A DNA stretch of 64,000 bases. It comes from Thiopseudomonas alkaliphila (lineage in GTDB: Bacteria > Pseudomonadota > Gammaproteobacteria > Pseudomonadales > Pseudomonadaceae). A program made the translations under genes and the position numbers. The stretch is taken from the NCBI RefSeq assembly GCF_001267175.1, contig NZ_CP012358.1, positions 1,820,001 to 1,884,000 of the forward strand. The letters are read 5' to 3'. Positions 40,961 through 51,161 of the stretch are shown here, piece after piece. The first letter of the stretch is position 1. Every line of letters begins with the position of its first letter. Below the pieces are notes generated by a model that saw only the letters and a list, made by a program, of their open reading frames with translations, had not been told where the DNA came from and did not search any database.

Positions 40961-42464
40961 AATTAAGCGTTGGTATTTATTCTCGCGCCGTGGCAGCTAT
41001 TTTATGCTGTTAATGGTGTGTTTGCCGGTGTTGTTGCTGGCAGGCTTTGGTGGCTTTGCCATTATTAAGCATGGCTATGGGTTGATATTTATTGGCAGCT
41101 TGTTGCTCAGTACGCTGCTAGGTCTTTTGCCTTTGTGGTGGCGCCGACGCCCGTTAACGCCAGTGCCTAACCAGCCGATAGCATTAGATTTACAGCAGGC
41201 GGTTACTACGCCTGAGTATTGGAGTGAATTTGATCAAGGGATACAGCAGCAGTTGTTGCCAGTTATCAGTGGCTTAGTTCAAGCACCGATAGCTTGGTCA
41301 CAGCTGCATATAGTGGGGCTTAAGGTATTACGCAGTACAGCAGAGCAATACCAACAGAATAATCAGCACGCTGAATGGGCCTTTACTGCGCCTGAGCTAT
41401 TAACGGCAGTCGAGCAAGCCAGCCAGCGTTTGCAGCAATTACTGGATGAACATGTGCCAGGGGTGGATCAAGTGAAGCTCTCAGCGTTGCTTTGGGCTAA
41501 TACCCAACGTCAGCGCTTACAACCCTTGTCACGCCTTTATCAGATATATCGTAAGGTGCGCATGGTGACCCCCGAGGGCATCATCGCCGAGTTACGTAGC
41601 CAATTTTTTGATCGCGCCTTTGCCGGCTTAAACGATGAATTGCAGAGCAAGCTTCAGCAGCTAATTTTATTAGAAGTATTGCAGCTGGCAATTGATTTAT
41701 ATGGCGGTCATTTACGTCACCTGAATCGCCCGCTGGCGCTGTCTAAGGCTGCAGCGCAAGATGCACAGCGCTTGGCGCTAGAGCCAGAACCAATCCGCGT
41801 GGCTTTTGTCGGCCAAGAAAATGCCGGTAAATCCAGTTTAATTAATAGTCTATTGGCGCAGTTTAAAGCTGAAACCGATGGTTTACCTGCCACCGATCAG
41901 GTGCAAGCCTATCCTTTTGGCAGTGAAACAGCACAGCCTATGCTGCTGTTAGATTTACCAGGACTACACGGGGCGCGTTCTCAGCAGCAGCTTAAAGAGT
42001 ATCTTGAACTATTGGCAGATTGCGAGGTGATAGTGTGGGTACTTAAAGCCAATCAGAGCGCAAGACAGCTGGATGTAGCTTTAAGGCAGGCGCTAGACGC
42101 TTGGCTGCAACAACGGCTTCAGCGTCAGCAGAAACTGCCGCTTATCGTGGGTGTGCTAACCCATGCTGATCGACTCGCTGATCAGCCTACCTTGCTCGAA
42201 GCGCAGCAATATAATCAGCAGCTGCTGGCGCTGCCAACGCTATTAGTGCCCAGTGCTACTACCTTAGCTGAGGCACAGCAATCACTAGCCGAGCAATTGA
42301 GTGAGTATTTATTCGTTAACTATGATGCAGCGCTGAATGTGCAATTGCAGCGGCGGCGTATAGAAGGTGCTGCATTTTCGTTTAAAAAAGAATTCCAACG
42401 ATTCTCCAAAGGAGGCAAGCACATGCTCAAGACCCTTTTAAACTCTCAGTCACCACCTTCGTGA
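40950..42464 (+). CDS. Membrane-anchored P-loop GTPase (GTPase 2 of a pair)
   Basis: A 504-residue protein with two N-terminal membrane helices (about residues 18-38 and 43-63) and a helical middle region. The C-terminal GTPase domain has G1 GQENAGKS near 288-296, G3 DLPG (LLLDLPGLHG) and G4 THAD (VLTHADRL). The family is MMR_HSR1/dynamin-like by motif only. It is encoded with an 11-base overlap to GTPase 1. Together they may form a hetero-oligomer at the inner membrane; that is inference. The cellular role is unknown. Confidence 0.75.
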   Translation: MLSKIKRWYLFSRRGSYFMLLMVCLPVLLLAGFGGFAIIKHGYGLIFIGSLLLSTLLGLLPLWWRRRPLTPVPNQPIALDLQQAVTTPEYWSEFDQGIQQQLLPVISGLVQAPIAWSQLHIVGLKVLRSTAEQYQQNNQHAEWAFTAPELLTAVEQASQRLQQLLDEHVPGVDQVKLSALLWANTQRQRLQPLSRLYQIYRKVRMVTPEGIIAELRSQFFDRAFAGLNDELQSKLQQLILLEVLQLAIDLYGGHLRHLNRPLALSKAAAQDAQRLALEPEPIRVAFVGQENAGKSSLINSLLAQFKAETDGLPATDQVQAYPFGSETAQPMLLLDLPGLHGARSQQQLKEYLELLADCEVIVWVLKANQSARQLDVALRQALDAWLQQRLQRQQKLPLIVGVLTHADRLADQPTLLEAQQYNQQLLALPTLLVPSATTLAEAQQSLAEQLSEYLFVNYDAALNVQLQRRRIEGAAFSFKKEFQRFSKGGKHMLKTLLNSQSPPS

Positions 42465-42516
42465 GCGTAAAGCGTTGATTTCCTTTAGTGTCTTACCTTA
42501 TTAACTGGACTGACTT

Positions 42517-43746
42517 ATGACCTTTATTTTAATCACTATTGCGGTGCTGGGATTTTTATCCATTATTTTAGAAGATGTGATCCATGTGGATAAAGCACGC
42601 TCGACCTTGTTTTTCGGTACCTTAGCTTGGGTGCTGTACTTTATTAATCCGCCAGGGCACTTATCAACAGAGCAGTTGATGCATGCTCTGAATGAAAACT
42701 TGTTAGAAATTGCCACCCTGTGGTTATTTCTAATGGCAGCAATGACCTTTGTGGCCTATGTTTCTAGCAAAGGCGTGATTGATGCATTGGTTAACAAAGT
42801 GCTGCCAAGCCGTATGTCGGAACGTAAATTGATGTATGTGGTGGGCCTGTTTGCCTTTGTTTTCTCATCAATGGCCGATAACATCACCGCCACCTTGGTT
42901 TGCATTACGGTATTACTTAGCCTCAATTTAAGCACCGAAAAACTACTGCGTTATCTGGTATTGGTGGTGTTCGCGGTTAACTCTGGAGGTGCGGCGTTAA
43001 TCACAGGTGACGTTACCACCTTAATGATTTTCTTGGCTGATAAAGTAAAAATAGGTGACTTAATTTTACTCAGCTTACCAGCGCTGGCTTCGGTCATTTT
43101 CCTTGCTTTTATCTTGTCTATTTCGTTAAAAGGCGAAGTGGTGTTGGTGAAGCAAAAGATGAGCATTGCCGGCAGTGATGCCTTTATTGCAGGACTATTT
43201 TTAGCCACCATTCTTGGCACCATTGGTGCTAACGTCGCTTTTGGTATTCCGCCGGTTTTATCATTTTTGTTTGGTTTGGGAGTGATGTTTATGGCGGTGC
43301 ATTTCCTGAACAAAGACGAGGCCGTACTAGAGTACATCCGTAAAATCGAGTTCGATACGCTGCTATTTTTCTTAGGTGTGTTGTTACTGGTGGGGATCTT
43401 AAAAGAAATGGGGGTACTGGCGCATTTCCCACAACTGTATGAGCATTTGCCAACGCTGGCTGCTAACTACACTGTGGGCTTAATTTCCGCCCTATTTGAT
43501 AACGTGCCGTTGACCGCTGCTTTATTAAAGTCAGGCATTGATATGACTGAAGCTCAGTGGTTAACCCTGACTTATTCAGTGGGGGTAGGTGGTTCGTTAC
43601 TGGCGATTGGTTCGGCTGCAGGAGTGGTAGCAATGAGTAAAATTGAAGCGTTGACTTTTATTACTTATTTACGCTTTTCCGGCTACCTATTGGCTGCCTA
43701 TAGCTTAGGCTTTTTAGGCGTGTATTTAGTCAGCTTTGCTATTTAA
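42517..43746 (+). CDS. nhaD: Na+/H+ antiporter NhaD
   Basis: A 409-residue ion-transporter-superfamily protein with about 11-12 membrane helices. The segment SSMADNITATLVCITVLLSLNLSTEKLLRYL and the later NSGGAALITGDVTTLMIFL are NhaD signatures, as is SALFDNVPLTAALL with its paired acidic/polar residues. NhaD exports Na+ or Li+ at alkaline pH, which would suit a saline or alkaline habitat. A strong terminator follows. Confidence 0.93.
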   Translation: MTFILITIAVLGFLSIILEDVIHVDKARSTLFFGTLAWVLYFINPPGHLSTEQLMHALNENLLEIATLWLFLMAAMTFVAYVSSKGVIDALVNKVLPSRMSERKLMYVVGLFAFVFSSMADNITATLVCITVLLSLNLSTEKLLRYLVLVVFAVNSGGAALITGDVTTLMIFLADKVKIGDLILLSLPALASVIFLAFILSISLKGEVVLVKQKMSIAGSDAFIAGLFLATILGTIGANVAFGIPPVLSFLFGLGVMFMAVHFLNKDEAVLEYIRKIEFDTLLFFLGVLLLVGILKEMGVLAHFPQLYEHLPTLAANYTVGLISALFDNVPLTAALLKSGIDMTEAQWLTLTYSVGVGGSLLAIGSAAGVVAMSKIEALTFITYLRFSGYLLAAYSLGFLGVYLVSFAI

Positions 43747-43799
43747 AAACAAGTAAAACAAATCTTAATTCTAAATAGAGTAATATTATTTAAATATTA

Positions 43800-43831
43800 A
43801 ACGCTCAATGAGCTGTATTGGGCGTTTTTTT
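43800..43831 (+). terminator. Terminator after nhaD
   Basis: AACGCTCAAT and ATTGGGCGTT form a 10-base stem with one G-T pair and a 7-base loop, followed by six to seven T residues. Confidence 0.85.
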
Positions 43832-43939
43832 GATAGCTGTAATTTATTAACTTATAAGGCTAGCAAATGCATCTCTTAAGTTGAGATTAGGTTGACTAGA
43901 AAATATAAATCTACACAAAAATTTAATGTGAAATAAACT

Positions 43940-44392
43940 TTATGCAGTAGGTACTAATTCTATCTTAGCTAATTTTACTCGAGCAAAAGTGTCGTCTGAG
44001 TCAAAGTCCCAGCCTTCAGGCATACGATGCTTTAAGTTAAGGTGTTGTTTGCTATCTAAGATATAAGCTTGATCTTTAGTGATAAGTATAACTTTCCAGT
44101 GTTTGCTTAAAAGTTTTGCTATTTCATGATTGCTTCGGCCTTGCTTAATAAGTCTATAGGTTTCATCTCGTAATACAGCACAAGGGACTACATGCTTTTT
44201 GTGCTTAGGTAAACCATTAGCGACTTCTTTAGATTGACCTGCACAAATAAATTCTGTTTCTGGATGTAAAAGTACTTCAAAAATTCTACTGTGTAAGGTG
44301 TCATAACCTAATTCAATTCTTGACCTGTAGAACTTAACGAAATGTAAAGAGGTTTTATAGAGTAAATCATTAGTCATAAAATTAGCATACAT
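43940..44392 (-). CDS. Orphan hypothetical protein in an AT-rich patch, possible HNH-like motif
   Basis: A 150-residue soluble protein (a later ATG at 44377 is possible). It is not recognised. The middle has HKKHVVPCAVL (about residue 64-74), which recalls the first strand of HNH nucleases (EHVVP), and a later conserved-looking PEGWDFDSDDTFARV near the C-terminus. The other HNH residues are not clearly identifiable. The gene and its flanks (43747-44430) are richer in A and T than neighbours, and it stands alone between nhaD and a reductase gene, which suggests horizontal acquisition. Confidence 0.65.
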   Translation of the reverse strand: MYANFMTNDLLYKTSLHFVKFYRSRIELGYDTLHSRIFEVLLHPETEFICAGQSKEVANGLPKHKKHVVPCAVLRDETYRLIKQGRSNHEIAKLLSKHWKVILITKDQAYILDSKQHLNLKHRMPEGWDFDSDDTFARVKLAKIELVPTA

Positions 44393-44431
44393 TAAAATTA
44401 TTTAACTAATGTGTTTGCATCCAACAAGCAA

Positions 44432-45412
44432 CTATATAGGCTTTCGCGGCGCGTAAGCGAACACATCAGACAGCATTTGCTCAGGACGCATACCAGCTGC
44501 AACTAACGCATCTTGGGTGGCATAAACCATAGCGGGTGAGCCACTGACGACCACTTGATACTGTTCCAGCTGAGGAATATCTTCGCAAATGGCTTCAAAT
44601 AATAAGCCTTTACGACCTAGCCAGTTTTGATCATGGCTGACAATTTTATGGTAGTGCAGGTTAGGTAAGCTTAACCAGGTATCCATATTGGGGACGTGAT
44701 AAAAATCAGCTTCTTGGCGAGCGCCCCAATACAGGTGAATTGGCTGCTGAGCACTGAGCGCACGGTAGTGCTCTAAAATACTGTGCATTTGCGCCATGCC
44801 CGTACCGGCAGCAATCAATAATAAGGGTTTATCTTCTACTAAGTGCTGACTATGCACATTGCCGTGGGGCAGCGAAAGGGTGGCTCCTTGCTGGGCACTA
44901 ATATAAGCCAACAGTGCTTGCGGAGCATTATCACGGGCTAAAATATGCAGCTCTAAATAGCGTGCTTGATGCGGTGCCGAGGCAATAGAAAAAGCAGCCA
45001 CCTCGCCATCTTCGCGCTCAACCAATGCATATTGCCCAGCGAAGTAACGTACGGGTTTTCCCGCGGGCGGTAATAATTGGACGCGAAACACATCGCCATC
45101 AAGGGCTTGAATATCCGTGAGCTGACAAAATACCCGGCTGACGGGGAGTTCATTTGGTGCCAAAACAGAGTCCCAATTTAAAATAATATCTTCTACAGCA
45201 ATTGCCCGACAGGTGTTAATAGTTTGTCGAGCACCGTAGGTTTGCGCTACATACTGGGCACGGCCCTGAATAATAGTGGCCGTGCACAGATTACAGTTAC
45301 CATTTCGGCAGCTGTAGGGTACTTGATACCCTAAGCGGATAAAGCCATCTAGAATCCGTTCATTTGGGCGTAGCTGAACGACATAGCCGGCAGGCTTAAC
45401 GGTCACTTCCAT
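44432..45412 (-). CDS. 2Fe-2S ferredoxin / NAD(P)H-flavin reductase fusion
   Basis: A 326-residue protein with an N-terminal plant-type ferredoxin domain (Cys35, Cys40, Cys43 and Cys68). An FAD domain (RYFAGQYALVE, then AAFSIASAP) and an NAD-binding domain (LLLIAAGTGMAQMHSILEH) follow. Pseudomonads annotate such proteins as CDP-6-deoxy-glucoseen reductase-like; the electron acceptor is unknown. It follows ubiD on the same strand after 28 bases. E. coli has the related flavin reductase fre next to ubiD, which suggests supply of reduced flavin near the prenyl-FMN-dependent enzyme. Confidence 0.85.
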   Translation of the reverse strand: MEVTVKPAGYVVQLRPNERILDGFIRLGYQVPYSCRNGNCNLCTATIIQGRAQYVAQTYGARQTINTCRAIAVEDIILNWDSVLAPNELPVSRVFCQLTDIQALDGDVFRVQLLPPAGKPVRYFAGQYALVEREDGEVAAFSIASAPHQARYLELHILARDNAPQALLAYISAQQGATLSLPHGNVHSQHLVEDKPLLLIAAGTGMAQMHSILEHYRALSAQQPIHLYWGARQEADFYHVPNMDTWLSLPNLHYHKIVSHDQNWLGRKGLLFEAICEDIPQLEQYQVVVSGSPAMVYATQDALVAAGMRPEQMLSDVFAYAPRKPI

Positions 45413-45440
45413 GCTGCACTTATCCTCTGCTAAATGGCGG

Positions 45441-46907
45441 TTAATCGATCCCTAGTTGCTGCCAAATCTCATCAACTCTAGCTTTAACTGTTGGATCTTG
45501 CTCAATCACTCGGCCCCATTCGCGGTCCGTCTCACCGGGCCATTTGTGGGTGGCATCTAAGCCCATTTTACTGCCTAAACCAGAAATAGGAGAGGCAAAA
45601 TCTAGGTAGTCGATTGGAGTGTTATCAATCATTACCGTATCCCGCTTAGGATCCATACGGGTGGTTATGGCCCAGATTACATCGTTCCAGTCACGAGCAT
45701 TAATATCATCGTCAGTAACGATGACAAACTTGGTGTACATAAATTGTCGCAAGAAGCTCCACACGCCAAGCATTACCCGTTTGGCATGCCCTGGATACTG
45801 CTTCTTAATGGTGACCACCGCCATGCGGTATGAGCACCCTTCAGGGGGTAAGTAAAAATCAGTAATCTCAGGAAATTGCTTTTGCAGAATAGGGACAAAC
45901 ACTTCATTCAGCGCTACCCCTAAAATAGCCGGTTCATCAGGTGGACGGCCGGTATAGGTGCTGTGATAAATAGCGTCTTGGCGCTTAGTTATGCGTTCGA
46001 CGGTGAATACTGGAAACTGATCTACTTCATTGTAGTAACCGGTATGGTCACCGTAGGGCCCTTCATCGGCCATTTCGTTGGGATAAATAAAGCCTTCGAG
46101 AATAATTTCAGCGCTGGCCGGTACTTGCAGATCACTGCCGATAGCTTTTACCAGTTCGGTACGTGAACCGCGGAGTAAGCCAGCAAAGGCATACTCTGAC
46201 AACGTATCTGGAACCGGAGTGACGGCTCCTAAGATCGTCGCAGGGTCTGCGCCTAAAGCCACTGCCACTGGATACGGCTGATCAGGGTATCTCTCACACC
46301 AGTCGCGATAATCTAAGGCGCCACCACGATGACTCAGCCAGCGCATAATAACTTTATTACGGCCAATGACCTGCTGGCGATAAATGCCTAAGTTTTGACG
46401 CTCCTTATTGGGACCTTTGGTAATGGTCAGGCCCCAGGTAATTAAAGGCGCAGCATCACCTGGCCAACAGGTTTGAATGGGTAATTCAGCTAAGTCGACT
46501 TGCTCACCTTCAATCACTACGGCTTGGCAGGGCGCATCTTTGCGTACTTTGGGCGCCATGGCGATGACTTTTTTAAATAACGGCAGTTTATTCCAAGCGT
46601 CCTTTAGACCTTTAGGCGGCTCGGGTTCTTTAAGCTGAGCCAAGAGGCTGCCGATTTCACGCAATGCGCTGATACTGTCTGCGCCCATGCCAAGCGCGAC
46701 GCGCTCTGGGGTGCCAAATAGATTACCTAGCACTGGCATGTCGTAGCCAATCGGGTTTTCAAACAACAGCGCCGGCCCACCTTTACGTAAGGTGCGGTCG
46801 CAAATTTCCGTCATTTCCAGAACAGGAGAAACAGGGTGGGACACACGTTTCAATTCGCCCCGTTGTTCAAGGGCTTGGATAAAATCGCGTAAGTCTGTGT
46901 ATTGCAT
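45441..46907 (-). CDS. ubiD: 4-hydroxy-3-polyprenylbenzoate decarboxylase UbiD
   Basis: A 488-residue prenyl-FMN-dependent decarboxylase of ubiquinone synthesis. It starts with [19 protein letters not shown]. It includes the metal/cofactor region [32 protein letters not shown] and the catalytic glutamate segment [18 protein letters not shown] (as [20 protein letters not shown]). The length matches E. coli UbiD. The UbiX partner gene is not in the window. Confidence 0.96.
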   Translation of the reverse strand: MQYTDLRDFIQALEQRGELKRVSHPVSPVLEMTEICDRTLRKGGPALLFENPIGYDMPVLGNLFGTPERVALGMGADSISALREIGSLLAQLKEPEPPKGLKDAWNKLPLFKKVIAMAPKVRKDAPCQAVVIEGEQVDLAELPIQTCWPGDAAPLITWGLTITKGPNKERQNLGIYRQQVIGRNKVIMRWLSHRGGALDYRDWCERYPDQPYPVAVALGADPATILGAVTPVPDTLSEYAFAGLLRGSRTELVKAIGSDLQVPASAEIILEGFIYPNEMADEGPYGDHTGYYNEVDQFPVFTVERITKRQDAIYHSTYTGRPPDEPAILGVALNEVFVPILQKQFPEITDFYLPPEGCSYRMAVVTIKKQYPGHAKRVMLGVWSFLRQFMYTKFVIVTDDDINARDWNDVIWAITTRMDPKRDTVMIDNTPIDYLDFASPISGLGSKMGLDATHKWPGETDREWGRVIEQDPTVKARVDEIWQQLGID

Positions 46908-46991
46908 GGAAGCTCCCGCTTAAAGCAGGCGGGAGGTTAATTCTGACTTGAGGAAGCAGGATTAACCACCACCTAAGGTCTGCGCTGTAGA

Positions 46992-48254
46992 TTACTTACT
47001 GCGCTTCATCGACATAAAGAATTCATCGTTGGTTTTGGTGTCTTTGAGCTTATCCAATAAGAATTCAATCGCTGCAATTTCATCCATTGGGTGCAGCAGT
47101 TTGCGCAGAATCCACATACGTTGTAGCTCTTCTTCCGAGGTGAGCAGTTCTTCACGACGGGTGCCCGAACGGTTAATGTTTATCGCAGGGAACACACGCT
47201 TTTCTGCCACTCGGCGATCTAGCTGCAACTCCATGTTACCGGTGCCTTTAAACTCTTCGTAGATCACTTCGTCCATTTTCGAACCGGTTTCTACTAGGGC
47301 AGTGGCGATAATCGACAACGAGCCACCTTCTTCAATATTACGTGCCGCACCAAAGAAGCGCTTAGGCTTTTCTAAGGCATGGGCATCAACCCCACCCGTT
47401 AGTACTTTGCCAGAGCTAGGAACCACGGTGTTATAGGCACGGGCTAGACGGGTAATGGAGTCTAAAAGAATCACCACATCTTTTTTGTGCTCGACCAAGC
47501 GCTTAGCTTTTTCGATCACCATTTCGGCCACCTGTACGTGACGAATAGGTGGCTCATCAAAGGTTGAGGCGACCACTTCACCGCGCACAGTGCGCTGCAT
47601 TTCGGTCACTTCCTCAGGGCGCTCATCAATCAGTAACACGATCAGATGGCATTCTGGGTTATTGCGGGTAATGTTGGCTGCGATGTTTTGCAGCATGATG
47701 GTTTTACCCGCTTTTGGCGGAGCGACGATCAGTCCGCGTTGGCCTTTACCAATGGGTGCACACAGGTCAATCACACGGCCGGTTAAATCTTCAGTCGAAC
47801 CATTACCGGCTTCCATCAACAGACGCTGATTAGGGAAGAGAGGAGTGAGGTTCTCAAATAGAATTTTATTTTTGGCGTTTTCTGGGCGATCAAAGTTAAT
47901 CGAATCAACCTTGAGTAAAGCAAAATAACGCTCGCCATCTTTAGGTGGGCGAATTTTACCAATAATGGTGTCTCCGGTGCGCAGGTTAAAGCGACGAATT
48001 TGACTCGGAGAAACATAAATATCGTCAGGACCGGCTAAGTAAGACGAGTCAGCTGAGCGTAAAAAACCAAAGCCATCTTGTAAAATTTCTAGTACGCCAT
48101 CACCTGAAATTTCTTCTCCACTGCGCGCATGACGCTTCAGAATAGAGAAAATGATGTCTTGTTTACGTGAGCGAGCCATATTATCAAGGCCCATTTGCTC
48201 TGCCATGTGCAGAAGCTCTGCCACTGGCTTTTTCTTTAATTCGGTCAGATTCAT
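46992..48254 (-). CDS. rho: Transcription termination factor Rho
   Basis: A 420-residue RNA helicase. The start at 48254 gives [15 protein letters not shown], the pseudomonad N-terminus; an ATG at 48272 adds six residues, and neither has a strong ribosome-binding site. The primary RNA-binding site includes [16 protein letters not shown]. The Walker A motif is APPKAGKT (near residue 180) and [14 protein letters not shown] follows. The 262-base leader between trxA and rho holds no gene and may host the known Rho autoregulation, but no specific element was identified. Confidence 0.97.
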   Translation of the reverse strand: MNLTELKKKPVAELLHMAEQMGLDNMARSRKQDIIFSILKRHARSGEEISGDGVLEILQDGFGFLRSADSSYLAGPDDIYVSPSQIRRFNLRTGDTIIGKIRPPKDGERYFALLKVDSINFDRPENAKNKILFENLTPLFPNQRLLMEAGNGSTEDLTGRVIDLCAPIGKGQRGLIVAPPKAGKTIMLQNIAANITRNNPECHLIVLLIDERPEEVTEMQRTVRGEVVASTFDEPPIRHVQVAEMVIEKAKRLVEHKKDVVILLDSITRLARAYNTVVPSSGKVLTGGVDAHALEKPKRFFGAARNIEEGGSLSIIATALVETGSKMDEVIYEEFKGTGNMELQLDRRVAEKRVFPAININRSGTRREELLTSEEELQRMWILRKLLHPMDEIAAIEFLLDKLKDTKTNDEFFMSMKRSK

Positions 48255-48516
48255 AGGGAATGACGATGACATGATATTTTTAGATTTGATAAGTAATAGT
48301 AGAACAAGCGATAGGCTTGAAGAGGTGCATCACGTAGAGAAAATAACTCAAGGGTTACTTTAAAGTCTGATAGGGGTATCAGTAACGCTATGCAAAATAC
48401 GATGATGGCTTGGGCATCACATGAGGGAATCTATCACTTAGTAAGGCTAGCGTCCAGCGTTACAGGTAATTTACCGATCGCTGAACGCAGGCATAAGACT
48501 AAAGCCTAGGTTGGGC

Positions 48517-48843
48517 TTAGAGGTGGCTATCTAAGAATGCCGCCAGCTGGGTTTTAGTTAAGGCACCCACTTTTTGGCCTTCTTCATTACCATTTTTGAA
48601 CAACATTAAAGTAGGAATACCGCGTACGCCGTACTTGTTAGGGGTTTCTTGGTTGTCATCAATGTTTAACTTACAGATACTGACTTTACCCGCATAATCA
48701 GCCGCGATTTCTTCCAGTACTGGAGCAATCATTTTGCATGGGCCACACCACTCTGCCCAATAATCAACCAATACAAAACCTTCTGCTTGTAAAACATCTT
48801 GCTCAAAGCTGCTGTCACTAATGTCTTTAATTAACTCGCTCAC
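48517..48843 (-). CDS. trxA: Thioredoxin 1
   Basis: The 108-residue thioredoxin has the active site Trp-Cys33-Gly-Pro-Cys36 ([14 protein letters not shown]) and the cis-Pro loop [12 protein letters not shown]. It supplies electrons to cytosolic reductases and to DsbD, which is encoded at 59.6 kb. It precedes rho and is divergent from ppx, the order seen in Pseudomonas. Confidence 0.98.
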   Translation of the reverse strand: MSELIKDISDSSFEQDVLQAEGFVLVDYWAEWCGPCKMIAPVLEEIAADYAGKVSICKLNIDDNQETPNKYGVRGIPTLMLFKNGNEEGQKVGALTKTQLAAFLDSHL

Positions 48844-49037
48844 GAAATTCTCCTCAGTCTGCGGTTTGACGCATTTTAAGATAGGTGCCAGTCATAATAG
48901 CTTGACTGGCAATAGAGCGAAAGTCGTAAAGCGGCTTTTGGCGGTAACTATTTTTTTCTGCTGGCAGCAGTAATTTTTATGGCGACTGCGGTATGAGCAT
49001 GGCAGGATATGCTTATTGTTAGTATGGAATAATCGGA

Positions 49038-50540
49038 ATGCCTAATTCGGTTGCGAAAAACTTTCCCATGATTGCTGCGATTGATCTTGGATCTAATAGC
49101 TTTCATATGGTGCTGGCTAAAACTGAACAGCAAGAAATTAGAATTCTTGAGCGAATCGGTGAAAAAGTACAGCTAGCTGCGGGTATTACGGAAGACTTAA
49201 AGTTACAAGAGGATGCGATTAAGCGTGGCTTAGATTGTCTGCGACGATTTGCTCAGTTGATTCATGGCTTGCCAGATGGTGCGGTGCGGATTGTTGGCAC
49301 AAGCTCGCTCCGAGTGGCTCATAATCGGGAAAACTTTATTAGTCGGGCTGAGGCAATCTTAGGGCACCCAGTTGAAGTGGTGTCGGGCCATGAAGAGGCA
49401 CGTTTAATTTATTTAGGGGTATCCCATACCCTGGCCAATACCCCAGGTAAACGTTTAGTGGTGGATATTGGGGGCGGTAGTACTGAGTGTATTATTGGGC
49501 AGTTTTTTGAGTCTCAACTGCGCGGCAGCGTGCAAATGGGCTGTGTGGCCTACACTCGGCGCTTTTTTAACGAAGGCAAAATTACCCAAAGTCACTATAA
49601 AAAAGCCTATACCGCGGCCCGTTTAGAACTTATGGAGTTAGAGCACGCTTTAACCCGTTTGGGTTGGCAAGACTGTGTGGGATCTTCAGGGACGATTCGC
49701 TCTATTGGCCATGCCTTAGCCGCTGCCGAGATCACCAATGGAGAGGTTACGCCGCAGGGGATTGCCTGGCTGAAAGCTAAGGTGCTGAAATTTAAGCATG
49801 TGGATGACATTGATATTGCTGGGGTAAAACCGGAGCGCAGTGCTATTTTGCCTGCCGGTTTGGCCATTTTAGAAGCCATTTTTGATGCCTTAGCCATTCA
49901 GTCTATGAGCTTATCTGAAGGTGCTCTACGAGAAGGCGTACTCTATGATTTGCTTGGGCGCTATTCCCAAGAAGATGTGCGAGAGCGCTCAATCAAAGGC
50001 TTGATGGAGCGTAGCCATGTGGATGTGGATCAGGCGCTACGGGTTGAGCAGCAAGCCTTAAATTTATTAGCTCAAGTAAAAACTGACTGGCAGCTTGAGG
50101 ATGAGTGGCTAGAAGAGATGTTGAGCTGGGCCGCACGGGTGCATGAAGTGGGGCTTGATATTGCCCATTATCACTACCACAAGCATGGTGCGTACTTGGT
50201 GGAGCACTCTGACTTAGCTGGCTTTTCACGCCAAGATCAGCAAATGATGGCCTTGTTAGTGCGCGGTCATCGGCGCAATATCCCAATTGAGCGTTTTAAA
50301 GAGCTGGGCGAAGACGGAGAGCAGCTATTAAAGCTGTGTGTGTTATTACGTTTGGCTATTTTATTGCGCCATATTCGTGGTCCTGTTGAGTTACCTACGC
50401 CTAAGGTAAAGGTGAAAGGGCGCAATATTAGTGTCAGTTTCCCCAATAAATGGCTAAAAGAGCACTCACTGACAGCTGCTGACTTTAAGAAAGAAGCCGA
50501 ATGGTTGCAGCGGATAGATTTTATCTTAACTGCGCAGTAG
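49038..50540 (+). CDS. ppx: Exopolyphosphatase Ppx
   Basis: A 500-residue Ppx/GppA enzyme that hydrolyses polyphosphate from the ends. The actin-fold phosphate loops are visible: [17 protein letters not shown] at the start and [15 protein letters not shown] near residue 150. A C-terminal HD-like helical domain follows ([32 protein letters not shown]). It is divergent from trxA with a 194-base intergenic region that must carry both promoters. Confidence 0.95.
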   Translation: MPNSVAKNFPMIAAIDLGSNSFHMVLAKTEQQEIRILERIGEKVQLAAGITEDLKLQEDAIKRGLDCLRRFAQLIHGLPDGAVRIVGTSSLRVAHNRENFISRAEAILGHPVEVVSGHEEARLIYLGVSHTLANTPGKRLVVDIGGGSTECIIGQFFESQLRGSVQMGCVAYTRRFFNEGKITQSHYKKAYTAARLELMELEHALTRLGWQDCVGSSGTIRSIGHALAAAEITNGEVTPQGIAWLKAKVLKFKHVDDIDIAGVKPERSAILPAGLAILEAIFDALAIQSMSLSEGALREGVLYDLLGRYSQEDVRERSIKGLMERSHVDVDQALRVEQQALNLLAQVKTDWQLEDEWLEEMLSWAARVHEVGLDIAHYHYHKHGAYLVEHSDLAGFSRQDQQMMALLVRGHRRNIPIERFKELGEDGEQLLKLCVLLRLAILLRHIRGPVELPTPKVKVKGRNISVSFPNKWLKEHSLTAADFKKEAEWLQRIDFILTAQ

Positions 50541-50555
50541 AAAATGTTCTGAACT

Positions 50556-50592
50556 ACGGTGACTAGCTAGCCAGTTAGTCACCGTTTTTTTT
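50556..50592 (+). terminator. Terminator after ppx, overlapping the end of the DUF3301 gene
   Basis: ACGGTGACTA and TAGTCACCGT form a perfect 10-base stem with a 10-base loop, followed by about seven T residues. The right arm contains the stop codon of the convergent gene. Confidence 0.9.
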
Positions 50593-51006
50593 ATTAGAAG
50601 TCGTTGTGTTATGGGTTCGCCATTGGGCTAATTCGACTACTTTAGATTGTGTGTAATCCTGTGAGTAAGTTGGTGGTGAGTTTGGGGTAGATTGTGGATA
50701 AGGGTGTGGAGCCAGTTTGCAAGAAGCAGGGCGAGAACCATACATAAAGACCAATCCTTGCAGTCTTTCTTGGGCCGTCACCGTGAACTCAAAGCGGTAT
50801 TTTCTAGCCAAGCGCCAGCGTCCGTTGGCATCACGCTGGCGCTGCCAGCCGGCAAAGGCAACGTTCTGGTCAAGTAGCTGAACCCCTTGCTCAGTGCAGG
50901 TTTTTAGCGCATAAGCTAAGGCTTTTTCCCGAACGCCATGGGCGCGCCAGAGCCAAGCAAAGGCAAATACCAGTAACAACCAAAAGGTGAGTTTAGCTAA
51001 GGTCAT
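50575..51006 (-). CDS. DUF3301 membrane-anchored protein
   Basis: A 143-residue protein with one N-terminal membrane helix (LTFWLLLVFAFAWLWRAHGVREKAL). A basic, aromatic-rich domain follows (LARKYRFEFTVTAQERLQGLVFMYG), then a low-complexity tail. It matches DUF3301 in layout; function is unknown. It lies divergent from dnaA, where rpmH would be expected in Pseudomonas. Confidence 0.82.
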   Translation of the reverse strand: MTLAKLTFWLLLVFAFAWLWRAHGVREKALAYALKTCTEQGVQLLDQNVAFAGWQRQRDANGRWRLARKYRFEFTVTAQERLQGLVFMYGSRPASCKLAPHPYPQSTPNSPPTYSQDYTQSKVVELAQWRTHNTTTSNKKNGD

Positions 51007-51068
51007 AGGGTGCTTCCTAACATCAAGTGCTGGTTGATGGAATAAGTCATAAGGTGCGGCATTTAGGC

Positions 51069-51120
51069 TGTGAATAAAGTTAAGTGTTCAGTGGATAACT
51101 ATGTTGAAAGTTACTATAAT
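51069..51120 (+). promoter_or_regulatory. dnaA promoter with two DnaA boxes
   Basis: A perfect -10 box TATAAT lies at 51115-51120, 41 bases before the dnaA start. Two DnaA boxes are on the minus strand: TTATTCACA (51069-51077, consensus) and TTATCCACT (51090-51098, one mismatch). The second overlaps the expected -35 position, where no good TTGACA is seen. This fits DnaA autorepression. No long AT-rich unwinding segment is present, so this is not the origin. Confidence 0.75.
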
Positions 51121-51161
51121 ACGCGACTTATTTTGCATTATTAACTGGTTGAGGGAACTCT

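Noticed and set aside
51007..51161. Full oriC directly upstream of dnaA
   Set aside because: Only two DnaA boxes and no long AT-rich unwinding segment are present in 155 bases.
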